Origin: Sulfuricurvum sp. PC08-66
Lineage (GTDB): Bacteria; Campylobacterota; Campylobacteria; Campylobacterales; Sulfurimonadaceae
DNA: 64,000 nucleotides
Direction of reading: 5' to 3'
Assembly (NCBI GenBank): GCA_000830255.1
Contig: JQIT01000005.1
Span: 186,001 to 250,000, forward strand
The position numbers and the translations under genes were made by a program. Positions 46,660 through 54,412 of this stretch are shown piece after piece (position 1 is the first letter of the stretch; each line of letters opens with the position of its first letter). The notes beneath the pieces were generated by a model. That model did not search any database. It was not told the origin of the DNA and worked only from the letters and a program-made list of their open reading frames with translations.

Positions 46660-47252
46660 GCGTTTTCCTTTATCGATTGGGTCAATATCGCGTCAGCAAG
46701 CCCAAAAGCGATAGCTTCGTTGGCTTCGAAATAGTTGTCGCGGTCGCTCGCTTTTTCGATAGTTTTGGTCTGTTTGCCTGTCGCTTTTGCCAAGATTTTG
46801 TAGAGTCTGGCTTTGAGATTCATGATATGTTTGGCTTGGATTTCGATATCGCTAGCTTGTCCAGATGCGCCTCCTAGTGGCTGGTGAATCATCACCTCGG
46901 CGTTGGGCAGGATGTATCGATGCCCTTTTTCGCCACACGCAAAAAGCACCGCCGCCATCGATGCGACCATCCCCATAGCGTAGGTGTAGACGGGCGCGCG
47001 CACCAACTGCATCGTGTCCAATATCGCCAATCCTGCCATCACCGAACCCCCTGGGCTAGCGATATAGATGTGGATAGGTTCGCTGGCATCTTCGGCATCC
47101 AAATAGAGCAACTGTGAGACGATAACCCCCATCATATGGTCATCGATAGCCTCCGTAATCATGATGATACGGTCGTTGAGGAGCTTGGAAAAGAGGTCGA
47201 AATAGCGCTCTCCCTTGGGTGAACGGTCTCGTACAGTAGGAATAAGTGGCAT
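46656..47252 (-). CDS. clpP: ClpP-type protease, divergent
   Basis: The 198-aa protease has the triad S98/H123/D172. The nucleophile motif is GMVASMAA, not the GQAASMGA usual for housekeeping ClpP in this phylum, while MIHQPLGG is conserved. It precedes clpX on the strand, with a 4-bp overlap, so the two form a coupled ClpXP pair. It is probably a second ClpP. Confidence 0.88.
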   Translation of the reverse strand: MPLIPTVRDRSPKGERYFDLFSKLLNDRIIMITEAIDDHMMGVIVSQLLYLDAEDASEPIHIYIASPGGSVMAGLAILDTMQLVRAPVYTYAMGMVASMAAVLFACGEKGHRYILPNAEVMIHQPLGGASGQASDIEIQAKHIMNLKARLYKILAKATGKQTKTIEKASDRDNYFEANEAIAFGLADAILTQSIKENA

Positions 47253-47272
47253 TGTTAAATCCTTTTACAAAT

Positions 47273-48103
47273 TTAGGCAAACGCTTCGCTAAAGGCGGCT
47301 AGCGACATCGGTAACACTTCGAGGTTATGTTTCTCGATAAATTTTTGCTCTTTTTTGGTCAGCTCTTTGTCCGTAATGACATAGCCGCCCTCCAAATCCA
47401 TCGTGAGTTCGTTGGCGACCATGCGGTCGGTATCACGGTCGAACGAGGTGCCCAAAAAGAGGTATTTTTTCGCTTTGCGGTAGGTTTTGAGCACTTTGGG
47501 AATTGCAAATCCGCCCATCGCTTCGGTGAGCCAATCGACATAGTCAGCATCGCTGATGACGAAACTAGGCTCTGGTAGGGGTGAACCCATCGGCTTGAAG
47601 AGGATACATTTGCTCTCATCGAGCACCGACTCTTCGACTTGGAAATATTTGCGGTTTTCGACATCGTACTCGAAGACCTCGTAGCGGTTGGGACCTGCTA
47701 GGATGCGCGCCTTGCCGATGATGAGGGTGTGGGGCGTGTAGGCTAAAAGCTCTTGCATTTTGGTGTCACGGTTGGTATCGATGATGTAGCGTGGGAGCAT
47801 ATCGAAGATGCTTTTGTGCAACTGCGTAGGCTCAAAAGGCTTGGTATAGATGTGATTGATGAGCTGTACCATGTAGTCCACACCGCGACGTTGCTCTAGG
47901 TGCATCGCCGCACGTGAATACTCAAACATCAGACGCGCACTCATAGCCCGCCCGCCGTTCATCGCCAAAATGAGCGAATCACTGTCATAGGGGACGCTCT
48001 CGCCCTCTTTGGTCGTGGTACCTTGGAAAACGGCTAGCCCAAAATAGGGGATAGTCGTCTGATTGCGTAGCTCTTTTTTGATCTCTTCGATTTTGGATTG
48101 CAT
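47273..48103 (-). CDS. SIR2-like protein with atypical N-terminus
   Basis: The 276-aa protein resembles SIR2_2-type proteins by layout: an LHKSIFDMLPRYIIDTNRD segment (usual place of TTNYD), CILFKPMGS (usual IHG), a YVDWL helix, and KKYLFLGTSFDRDTDRM (usual FLGYSL). The N-terminal NAD-binding GAGxS is not evident. It lies 20 bp upstream of clpP on the same strand and may be co-transcribed with the protease. Confidence 0.6.
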   Translation of the reverse strand: MQSKIEEIKKELRNQTTIPYFGLAVFQGTTTKEGESVPYDSDSLILAMNGGRAMSARLMFEYSRAAMHLEQRRGVDYMVQLINHIYTKPFEPTQLHKSIFDMLPRYIIDTNRDTKMQELLAYTPHTLIIGKARILAGPNRYEVFEYDVENRKYFQVEESVLDESKCILFKPMGSPLPEPSFVISDADYVDWLTEAMGGFAIPKVLKTYRKAKKYLFLGTSFDRDTDRMVANELTMDLEGGYVITDKELTKKEQKFIEKHNLEVLPMSLAAFSEAFA

Positions 48104-48197
48104 CGATGACCTTCATATTGATTTTGGCTCTGATTGCAATTGGTGTTCTTGATAAAATAGGAGGATTTTTGTCTGAATTTAAGGTTGGAGTACACAA

Positions 48198-48215
48198 GAC
48201 GACAAAAATGTCGTC
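48198..48215. promoter_or_regulatory. 18-bp perfect palindrome, GACGACA-AAAA-TGTCGTC
   Basis: This dyad lies between the Tpx-like stop (48225) and the SIR2-like start (48103). It could be a terminator stem for the first gene or a regulator site for the clp cluster. Its core, CGACAAAAATGTC, recurs at 30483, 34896 and 61233. Confidence 0.5.
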
Positions 48216-48224
48216 GATGGAGGA

Positions 48225-48740
48225 TTAATGGCACCCTTTGCCAGTGTAGGCTAGCTGTGCGGCGGCGATTTTGCGCGCCAAGGTTGCGGTGTTGAAGGGT
48301 TTTGCCATATCACGCAAAAGCTCACCATAATAGAGCGCGCCATCTTTGGAGACGACGAAAAGCGCCTTGGCAAGTGCACTCTCCAATGGCGCACCGCTTA
48401 AGCGTACGCTGTAAAAATCGCCCATTTCACCCTGCGTATCGACGTAATAGGCTAATCCTTCGATAGTAGGGTCGGCTATGGCGGCATCGTGCACGATGAG
48501 AGAGGCTGTCACGGGATAGTCGCCTCCATGGGGCAAATCGTGTGCAATAGCACGAAGCTCTTCCAAAATAGCGTCATCGATAAAAGGTAAGGTAATGAGG
48601 AGTTGCGTAGCGCCGTTTTGACCCCCAAGTGTCTGTGTCGCACCCGTGCCATCAGTGACGCTGATGCGCTCCGTCGCGTACCCTTCGTCCAGTGGAATAT
48701 CATCGAGGGTGAGGGTGTGGTCGAGGTAGGTGATGCGCAT
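48225..48740 (-). CDS. Thiol-peroxidase-like protein lacking the peroxidatic Cys
   Basis: The 171-aa protein has the Tpx-type layout: ITLPFIDDAILEELRAIAHDL where Tpx has DTPVC, then LESALAKALFVVSKDGALYYGELL. The peroxidatic cysteine position is Ile/Leu here. The only cysteine is in the terminal KGCH. It is therefore unlikely to be a classical peroxidase. It lies upstream of the SIR2-like gene on the same strand, with a palindrome between. Confidence 0.55.
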   Translation of the reverse strand: MRITYLDHTLTLDDIPLDEGYATERISVTDGTGATQTLGGQNGATQLLITLPFIDDAILEELRAIAHDLPHGGDYPVTASLIVHDAAIADPTIEGLAYYVDTQGEMGDFYSVRLSGAPLESALAKALFVVSKDGALYYGELLRDMAKPFNTATLARKIAAAQLAYTGKGCH

Positions 48741-48864
48741 GGGGAAAACTCCTAGGGAAATTGTAAAGGTTTCTGCATTTTTCGTTCTAAATTAAAATAA
48801 TTAAGTTTAAAGTTAATTTTATTCAAATATTACTAGAATTATATAGCAAATTAAAAGGAGTAGC

Positions 48865-49218
48865 ATGAATATTGTTAATTGTCCTTCGTGTCACGGTACG
48901 ATGCAAGCGGTGAAGCTCTACTGCCCCGCGTGCGACATAAGTGTCAAGGGACGCTTCACGCACAACAGCTACGCCGCGATGCCGCAAAGCATGGTGGAGT
49001 TTATGGAGGCGTTTGTCTTGGCACGTGGCAATATCAAGAGTTTGGAGAGCCAGCTAGGCATCTCCTATCCTACGGTGCGCGCCAAAATCGATGCACTGGT
49101 CGAGGCGATGCAGGGTGTCGTCGATGCACGCGCAACCGCGCAAGTGACACAAGAAGAGCAGGCAAAAGCGACCCAAAAGGTGACTCAAACCGTCCAAGCC
49201 ATGGCGCAACGCCATTAA
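48865..49218 (+). CDS. DUF2089-family zinc-ribbon/HTH protein
   Basis: The 117-aa protein has a CPSC...CPAC zinc ribbon (residues 7-22) and an HTH-like segment (ARGNIKSLESQLGISYPTVRAKID), the mark of DUF2089. It probably regulates transcription. It starts behind AAAAGGAG and is followed by UPF0145 and CPBP genes in one unit, as seen in many bacteria. Confidence 0.82.
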   Translation: MNIVNCPSCHGTMQAVKLYCPACDISVKGRFTHNSYAAMPQSMVEFMEAFVLARGNIKSLESQLGISYPTVRAKIDALVEAMQGVVDARATAQVTQEEQAKATQKVTQTVQAMAQRH

Positions 49219-49233
49219 ACCCAAGGAGCAAAA

Positions 49234-49554
49234 ATGTTAGTCGTTACTACCCCCGATATCGCACATGCACGCATCGTCCAGACGCTTGGAGTCGTGCGAG
49301 GTTCTACGATTCAGAGTCGCCACATCGGCAAAGATATTTTGGCATTTTTGAAGATGCTCATCGGTGGCGAGATTCGCAACTACACCCAAATGATGGCGCA
49401 AGCACGCGAAGAGTCGATGCAACGCATGGTCGATATGGCGCAAGCGATGGGTGCCAATGCGGTGGTCAATATGCGTTTTACTTCAGTGGCTGTCATGAGT
49501 ACGGCGGCAGAGTCGCTTGCCTATGGCACAGCGGTCATTATCGAGGAGGTGTGA
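49234..49554 (+). CDS. UPF0145/YbjQ heavy-metal-binding-like protein
   Basis: The 106-aa protein shows the YbjQ pattern (VLGVVRGST-like GVVRGSTIQSRHIGKD, ARE..MQRMVDMAQAMGANAVVNMRF). The family forms pentamers of unknown function. It lies 15 bp after the DUF2089 gene and 1 bp before the CPBP gene. Confidence 0.82.
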   Translation: MLVVTTPDIAHARIVQTLGVVRGSTIQSRHIGKDILAFLKMLIGGEIRNYTQMMAQAREESMQRMVDMAQAMGANAVVNMRFTSVAVMSTAAESLAYGTAVIIEEV

Positions 49555-49555
49555 G

Positions 49556-50416
49556 ATGGCGTGGCGCTATATACTTATCACGTTAGGGATTAGCTGGGCG
49601 GCAGCAGGTGCGTTTGCCATGAGCGGGGTGGCGTTGGGCAGTGGAACAGGGACGCTTTTTGCGGTGGCGTATATGTTCATTCCGCTTTTGGTGGCGTACA
49701 CACGCACACCCAAGGGCGATTTTCGTCGCACCATCGGCTGGAAGTGGACGTGGAATCGATGGGTCGTTGTGGCGTGGACTACGCCTATGGTGCTTGTGGC
49801 GCTCATTATCGGTGTGACACTTTTGATGCCCGATGTCACCTTCGATAGCACGATGGAGGGGATGATAGCGCGCTACGGGAGTATGCTCACCGCCCAAGAG
49901 CTAGAGACGATGCGTGCGCAACTTGACGCTATGCCTATTCATCCTGCGGTGTTAGCCTTTGCGCAGGCGCTTTTGGCGGGAATTACTATCAATGCTATTG
50001 CCGCTTTTGGTGAAGAGGCGGGCTGGCGGGGGTATCTGCACGACAAATTCGGCGCACTTGGCTTTTGGCGTGAGGCGATGCTCATAGGGTTTGTGTGGGG
50101 GCTTTGGCATGCGCCACTTATCGCCATGGGGCACAACTATCCGCAACACCCCTACATCGGTATCGCCATGATGGTGGTGCTAGGGATGCTTCTGACGCCG
50201 TTCATGGTGTTGGTGCGTATCAAAAGCGGTACGGTATTCGCGCCTACGATTTTTCACGGTACGATGAATGCGACAGCTGCTATCCCACTTATGCTCATTG
50301 CAGGTGGGAGTGATTTGATTGTGGGGTGGACGGGATTGGCAGGCTTTATCGTGTTGGGGCTACTCAATGGTGCGCTATATTTGGCGATGCGACAGCGGCT
50401 AATTACTCTGCCGTAG
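49556..50416 (+). CDS. CPBP-family (CAAX-like) intramembrane protease
   Basis: The 286-aa membrane protein (start ATG 49556) has the CPBP motifs EEAGWRGYL, a downstream F-WGLWHAPL and a third H-N motif (HGTMNA). These glutamate/histidine residues are the proposed metal site. It closes the DUF2089/UPF0145 operon; the DUF2089 protein may control it. Confidence 0.82.
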   Translation: MAWRYILITLGISWAAAGAFAMSGVALGSGTGTLFAVAYMFIPLLVAYTRTPKGDFRRTIGWKWTWNRWVVVAWTTPMVLVALIIGVTLLMPDVTFDSTMEGMIARYGSMLTAQELETMRAQLDAMPIHPAVLAFAQALLAGITINAIAAFGEEAGWRGYLHDKFGALGFWREAMLIGFVWGLWHAPLIAMGHNYPQHPYIGIAMMVVLGMLLTPFMVLVRIKSGTVFAPTIFHGTMNATAAIPLMLIAGGSDLIVGWTGLAGFIVLGLLNGALYLAMRQRLITLP

Positions 50417-50418
50417 TG

Positions 50419-50592
50419 CTATAGCATCGCGTGGATTTGAGTGTCGACGCGCAAAGTTATAGAGCGCTCTTTACTTATGTCTTGTAGGGCGCCATTGAGT
50501 GCACATCCTTTGTAATAGTAGGGATCAAAATTTGAAGAACACCCTATAAAGAGTAGCAAGAAGAGACTAAAGGGTAGGAGTGCTTTTTTCAA
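50419..50592 (-). pseudogene. Truncated ELWxxDGT-family lipoprotein (57 aa)
   Basis: A TTG-start frame with TAGGAGTTACCG upstream encodes a lipoprotein signal (lipobox FIGCSSNFDPYYY) and the first part of the mature domain (ITLRVDTQIH), then a stop. The full-length paralogue at 55048-56631 starts FVGCSSNFDPYFY and has ITLRVGNQIH at the same place. This is a 3'-truncated relic, or a short lipoprotein. The region 50417-50768 otherwise holds only the 28-aa frame and promoter boxes. Confidence 0.75.
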
Positions 50593-50610
50593 CGGTAACT
50601 CCTAGGGATT

Positions 50611-50697
50611 TTAAGAACATTTGCAAGCATAGAGCAGGTGTATCATCAATCTATCATTTGCACTTTGTGAAGTTGGGTCTAATGTGATAATTCCCAT
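50611..50697 (-). pseudogene. 28-aa remnant of the 57691-type gene
   Basis: The frame begins ATG behind AAAGGAGAATGT and reads MGIITLDPTSQS. It resembles the start of the gene at 58107 (MEFTLPDTTSH), and the leaders match (GCTAATGCAA before the ribosome site). It stops after 28 codons and 18 bp before the truncated lipoprotein. It probably marks a decayed copy of the 58107/57654 pair. Confidence 0.5.
50626..50657 (-). promoter_or_regulatory. Regulated promoter before the truncated lipoprotein
   Basis: On the minus strand, direct half-sites ATGATAC-type at 50640 and 50651 (plus strand GTATCAT and CTATCAT), 11 bp apart, precede a TATGCT -10 (50631-50626), with the first half-site starting 9 bp beyond the end of the -10. 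The same geometry occurs at five other promoters in this region. Confidence 0.55.
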
Positions 50698-50729
50698 ACA
50701 TTCTCCTTTGCATTAGCAAGCATAGGAGA

Positions 50730-50750
50730 AGTGTAAAGGAGATGTATCAT
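50730..50750 (-). promoter_or_regulatory. Regulated promoter before the 28-aa remnant
   Basis: TACACT (50735-50730, minus) is the probable -10. GTATCAT (plus 50744-50750) starts 9 bp upstream. The second half-site 11 bp further is degenerate (TGTCAAA). Confidence 0.5.
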
Positions 50751-50768
50751 TGTGTCAAAGCACAAATT

Positions 50769-52421
50769 TTAGTAGAGACGTTTAATAGGTTGCGTCGTGC
50801 CATTGGAATCGTATCGCCACAATGCTGGATAGTTAGTAATGGCATAAAAATAGAGCGTCGAGCCACTTGCGGTAAGTAAATAGGTATTTGAACCAGTTGC
50901 TCCACTGACGACATCTGCGGCGATTGTAGTGCTAGAGCCATCGCTTTGCCACAATTCACGTCCATGTACACCATCATCAGCGCCGAAATAAAGTTTGTCT
51001 CCTATGACCATTAATTGAGTTGCAGAGGAGCCAGATGCCCCCGTGTTGATATCAATAAGCATTTGAGTAGAGGGATTGACATGATAAAGTTCAACCCCAT
51101 AGCCGCCATTATTGGCACTGAAATAGATAGAATTATTGAAAACTGTGAGTTCAGAGGGCAATGAACTTTCTATTCCAGAATTGATATCGATGGGATTTAT
51201 GCTCGTACCATCGTAAAAAAATAGCTCTGTCCCGATATTGTCTCCTGTAGCTTTGAAGTAGAGACGCTCTCCTAATGGCGTGAAATAGGTAGGTGAACTG
51301 TCACCAGTGCCACTTTTGATATTGCCCAAAAATTCTACTCCCGTTCGTGGGTGGTATTTGTAGAGTTCTCTACCTGTAGTGGGAGTCGTAGCTGAGAAGT
51401 AGAGTGCATTGTCGAAGAGGGTAAGGTATTGGGGGCTAGAGTTACCACTGCCAGCGACAATATCTACAAGTTCCAAGCTTTTGAGGGTTAAGTCATAGCT
51501 GTATAACTCTCTGCCTGCCGTAGCGGTATAGGCGCCAAAATAGATGCTATTGCCCATCTTGACGAAAGAATCAGGAGTGCTACTGCTAGAGCCTTCGTAG
51601 ATATCTGCAACCATTTTGGTCCCTGCGATGGTTCCATCACTCGTCCACAGTTCTGAACCATGCACACCATCGATAGCTCTGAAATAGAGAGACTCTCCAA
51701 TAGCTGTCAAAGAGAGAGGCAAGGTAATATTGTTCTCCAAAGTATGCGTCCCTTCAGATGTCCCATCGCTGACCCACAGTGTGGTAGTGGCGTTGTTTTC
51801 GTCGTATTTGGCAGCGAAAAAGAGGCGATTGCCAAGGATAGTGAGATAGGTGGGAGAGGTTTGATTGCTCTCCTCTGTGCCGTGAATGACCGTCGTACCC
51901 GCTGAAGTGCCATCGGTGACACGAAGTACCTCGTAGGTATTGAAAAAGGCGATACGTTTGCAGGTAATCTCAAGCGTATCGACACTAGAGGCGTGAGCTG
52001 AAGGTGGTGAGGATTCCGTTAACATTTTTGTTTCATTTGTTTCATTTGTATCATTTGTTTTATGTTGTGTATTCGTGCCATTTATTTCTTTTAGAACAAT
52101 TGAATAATTTATTTCTTCTAGTACATTTGTATCATTAGCTTCTGAAGGCAAAGCACACGACTGAATCGTCATAGAGTTGCTAGGACGATTGGGGTCGTTG
52201 GTGACATTGACGATAGCCAGAGTGTCGCTAGGACCTGTACCTTTGAGTATGTAGGTGCCATCTTGGGAGAGGGTGTAGTTTTTGTCTCCTACGGCAACCG
52301 TGAGAGTGCTACCCTCGATAAGACCTGAGAGTGTGGTAGAGATAGAGGCGGCAGGTTGTACACCCTCGCATCCTGCGAAAAGTAGGCTCAAAAGAGTCGC
52401 GTATATGAGATTTTTTTTCAT
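50769..52421 (-). CDS. ELWxxDGT-repeat lipoprotein (operon second gene)
   Basis: The 550-aa protein has a lipoprotein signal (LLFAGCEGVQ), a short beta domain (GSTLTVAVGDKNYTLSQDG), an Asn/Thr/Glu-rich linker made of 9-bp repeats (about 115-140), and then at least six copies of an about 45-residue repeat with ELW-SDGT, GTKMV and LYFGA signatures. Such repeats are thought to form extracellular beta-structures. It follows the 52449 gene by 27 bp. Confidence 0.8.
   Translation of the reverse strand: MKKNLIYATLLSLLFAGCEGVQPAASISTTLSGLIEGSTLTVAVGDKNYTLSQDGTYILKGTGPSDTLAIVNVTNDPNRPSNSMTIQSCALPSEANDTNVLEEINYSIVLKEINGTNTQHKTNDTNETNETKMLTESSPPSAHASSVDTLEITCKRIAFFNTYEVLRVTDGTSAGTTVIHGTEESNQTSPTYLTILGNRLFFAAKYDENNATTTLWVSDGTSEGTHTLENNITLPLSLTAIGESLYFRAIDGVHGSELWTSDGTIAGTKMVADIYEGSSSSTPDSFVKMGNSIYFGAYTATAGRELYSYDLTLKSLELVDIVAGSGNSSPQYLTLFDNALYFSATTPTTGRELYKYHPRTGVEFLGNIKSGTGDSSPTYFTPLGERLYFKATGDNIGTELFFYDGTSINPIDINSGIESSLPSELTVFNNSIYFSANNGGYGVELYHVNPSTQMLIDINTGASGSSATQLMVIGDKLYFGADDGVHGRELWQSDGSSTTIAADVVSGATGSNTYLLTASGSTLYFYAITNYPALWRYDSNGTTQPIKRLY
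52031..52057 (+). repeat. 9-bp tandem repeat in lipoprotein linker
   Basis: TTTCATTTG, TTTCATTTG and TATCATTTG lie in a row and encode the NDT/NET linker on the minus strand; a further partial copy lies at about 52122. Because the unit is 9 bp, copy changes would keep the frame and alter linker length. Confidence 0.7.
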
Positions 52422-52448
52422 CTGTTTTTTCCTTTTTTTGATTTTTTG

Positions 52449-53927
52449 TTAGTTGGTTTGGTTGAAGTCAGCAAAACGACCAATCTCTTCGATAGTTTGA
52501 CCATCGGTGCGTAGTAGAATGGCCTGAGTATTGTCATAGGAGCTATTCACACGAAAGTAAAGGTGGCTGTGTGTGCTACCTAGTACATCGAGATAGAAAT
52601 AGGATTGGTCGATAGAGAGTTGCGTCGTAGCACCATTGGCATAAGCGTAAATACCGAGTTTGCCCATAGGAATCAAGAACTTTTCTCCTACATAGTAGTA
52701 CATATCGAAGTTGTAGGGTAAATTTGTCATCTTTTCGACTACATCTCCTTGGTAGCGCCACAGCTCTTTATTGGTCGATACATCTTCTGCCAAGAAGTAA
52801 AGTGCATTCTCTGCGTGCAAAGGTGAATATGGAAAAGTGAGAGATGAGAAAAGATGGGTAGTGTTATCTTCCAAATACCACAATTTTTCAAGAGCTAGCT
52901 GATTGTCAGTAGAACTAAAAATGAGTTTGTTCTCGTAACATGCAAAAGGAGCGTTGGAGGCTAGCACGTAGGCATTTGGGATTGCAGGTGCCTCATGTAG
53001 GGTGGTGCCATCGTAGGCGTAGAGTTTGCTATGGCTCTTATCATTTGCACTAACATAGAGTTGGTCGTTGCACACTACGAAGCCACTTGCACGCATGGTA
53101 CTAGGGAGTATCGATGTCTTTTGTGTGGGAGAGGTAATTTTCCATGTGCCATAGCTATAGGAGGGGGCAGCAGCATTTAGATAAAGCTCATCATGATAAA
53201 CAGCAAAACTAAAACCTTCGTGGGGCCAATCAGAGATATTGCCATCGAGCATTTCTGGAAGCATGGTCGTCCCTTCTGTGGTGCCATCGGTGGACCATAA
53301 CTCTGTACCATGTATATCATCAATGGCCAAGAAGTAGAGTCTATTTTTGAAAACCTTCACTGAAGTTTCTCTATTGGACATGTTATAAAAGGAGTAGCTA
53401 CTATTGGTGCCTACGTTGATATCTTTGAGCATATGAGTACCTGACAGAGTGCCATCACTTTGCCATAGCTCGCATCCATAGGTTCCAGAGCAAGCACTAA
53501 AATAGAGTTTGTTGCCCATAACAGTAAAGTGTCGAGGAGAGATTTGCCCCAAAGAGTAGGTGCCTTGTGCGGTGCCATTGGTGCTCCAAAGCGTGCTGGT
53601 ATTCTCGAAGAATGCACGCTCTTCACAGGTGATAGTTGCATCCTCTTGTGTCGTGGTGAGTTTACACATTTGTAGTGATGTGGCCTTTTCAGGGCGGTTT
53701 GGGTTGTTGGTGACATCGACGATAGAGAGTGCATCCATCGATGAGACGGTGAACGTGTAGTTACCATCTTGGGTGAGGGTGCCGTTTTGGTCTTGTGTGG
53801 CAAGGGTGATGGTACTTCCTTGTGCTAGACCACTTAGATTTACATGGACTGTTTTAGTAGCGCTTTGAGGGTTGCACCCTGCGAAGAGGAGTACTCCTAG
53901 CAAAGGATAAAAAACATACTTTTTCAC
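52449..53927 (-). CDS. ELWxxDGT-repeat lipoprotein (operon first gene)
   Basis: The protein is about 492 aa from GTG 53927 (VKKYVFYPLL), with lipobox LLFAGC and CAAGGAG upstream. It has an N-terminal domain (LAQGSTITLATQDQNGTL) and repeats including ELWSTDGTTEGTTML and ELWRYQGD. Several repeats in the second half have lost the ELW-DGT core. It is the promoter-proximal gene of the pair with 50769. Confidence 0.8.
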   Translation of the reverse strand: MKKYVFYPLLGVLLFAGCNPQSATKTVHVNLSGLAQGSTITLATQDQNGTLTQDGNYTFTVSSMDALSIVDVTNNPNRPEKATSLQMCKLTTTQEDATITCEERAFFENTSTLWSTNGTAQGTYSLGQISPRHFTVMGNKLYFSACSGTYGCELWQSDGTLSGTHMLKDINVGTNSSYSFYNMSNRETSVKVFKNRLYFLAIDDIHGTELWSTDGTTEGTTMLPEMLDGNISDWPHEGFSFAVYHDELYLNAAAPSYSYGTWKITSPTQKTSILPSTMRASGFVVCNDQLYVSANDKSHSKLYAYDGTTLHEAPAIPNAYVLASNAPFACYENKLIFSSTDNQLALEKLWYLEDNTTHLFSSLTFPYSPLHAENALYFLAEDVSTNKELWRYQGDVVEKMTNLPYNFDMYYYVGEKFLIPMGKLGIYAYANGATTQLSIDQSYFYLDVLGSTHSHLYFRVNSSYDNTQAILLRTDGQTIEEIGRFADFNQTN

Positions 53928-53954
53928 AATAACTCCTTGAATAGATGATATGAA

Positions 53955-54009
53955 AGTATAAAGAGCGCGTATCATCATGGGATAACTCGAATGTGAAAAA
54001 AGTGTGAAA
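53955..54009 (-). promoter_or_regulatory. Regulated promoter of the lipoprotein operon
   Basis: On the minus strand the -10 is TATACT (53960-53955). Half-sites GTATCAT (53969), GGATAAC (53980) and ATGTGAA (53991) follow at 11-bp steps. The 20-bp block GGATAACTCGAATGTGAAAA is identical to that before the 54319 gene. Confidence 0.6.
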
Positions 54010-54058
54010 GGGAGAGGTTGAAAACGTCCACTCGAGTATGCTCGAGGGGAGGAGGATT

Positions 54059-54319
54059 TTAATGCGTTGGGGGAGGGACAATCATCTGGTCTGTTTCGAG
54101 TGGCTCGATACGGACAATTTGAGAGAGTAGTATCAACACTTCACGCACAGGTTTTTGTACGATGACACCATCGTCCCATCGACCTACGACGTATTGCCAC
54201 ACTTTGACATAGCCATAGATGCTGAGCAATTGTACAAGCCCTTCTATCTCTTGGGCATCCTCTTTGGCTACACCTACAACAATTTCATCTTTGACTGATA
54301 TTACTTTGAACAGTTGCAC
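54059..54319 (-). CDS. Small protein in the lipoprotein regulon, unknown
   Basis: The 86-aa protein starts at GTG 54319 (VQLFKVISV). It is a soluble alpha/beta protein (DAQEIEGLVQLLSIYGYVKVWQYVV) with a Pro-rich end. No family is recognised. Its promoter is nearly identical to that of the lipoprotein operon, so it is presumably co-regulated. Confidence 0.6.
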   Translation of the reverse strand: MQLFKVISVKDEIVVGVAKEDAQEIEGLVQLLSIYGYVKVWQYVVGRWDDGVIVQKPVREVLILLSQIVRIEPLETDQMIVPPPTH

Positions 54320-54348
54320 GTTTTTCCTTTGTGAAAATAGAGTGCATA

Positions 54349-54403
54349 AGTGTAAGAGAGCTATATCACCACAGGATAACTCGAATGTGAAAAGAGTGTG
54401 AAA
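54349..54403 (-). promoter_or_regulatory. Regulated promoter of the 86-aa gene
   Basis: TACACT (54354-54349, minus) is the -10. Half-sites ATATCAC (54363), GGATAAC (54374) and ATGTGAA (54385) lie at 11-bp steps, matching the array at 53969-53997 in position and sequence. Confidence 0.6.
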
Positions 54404-54412
54404 AAAGAGGCT

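Noticed and set aside
48879-49586. 235-codon frame across the DUF2089 and UPF0145 genes
   Set aside because: Out of frame with two well-supported genes, and composition is Arg/Gly-rich as expected for a shadow.
50417-50768. A CRISPR or insertion-sequence remnant in this sparse region
   Set aside because: The repeats there are promoter half-sites and truncated lipoprotein frames; no terminal inverted repeats or spacers.
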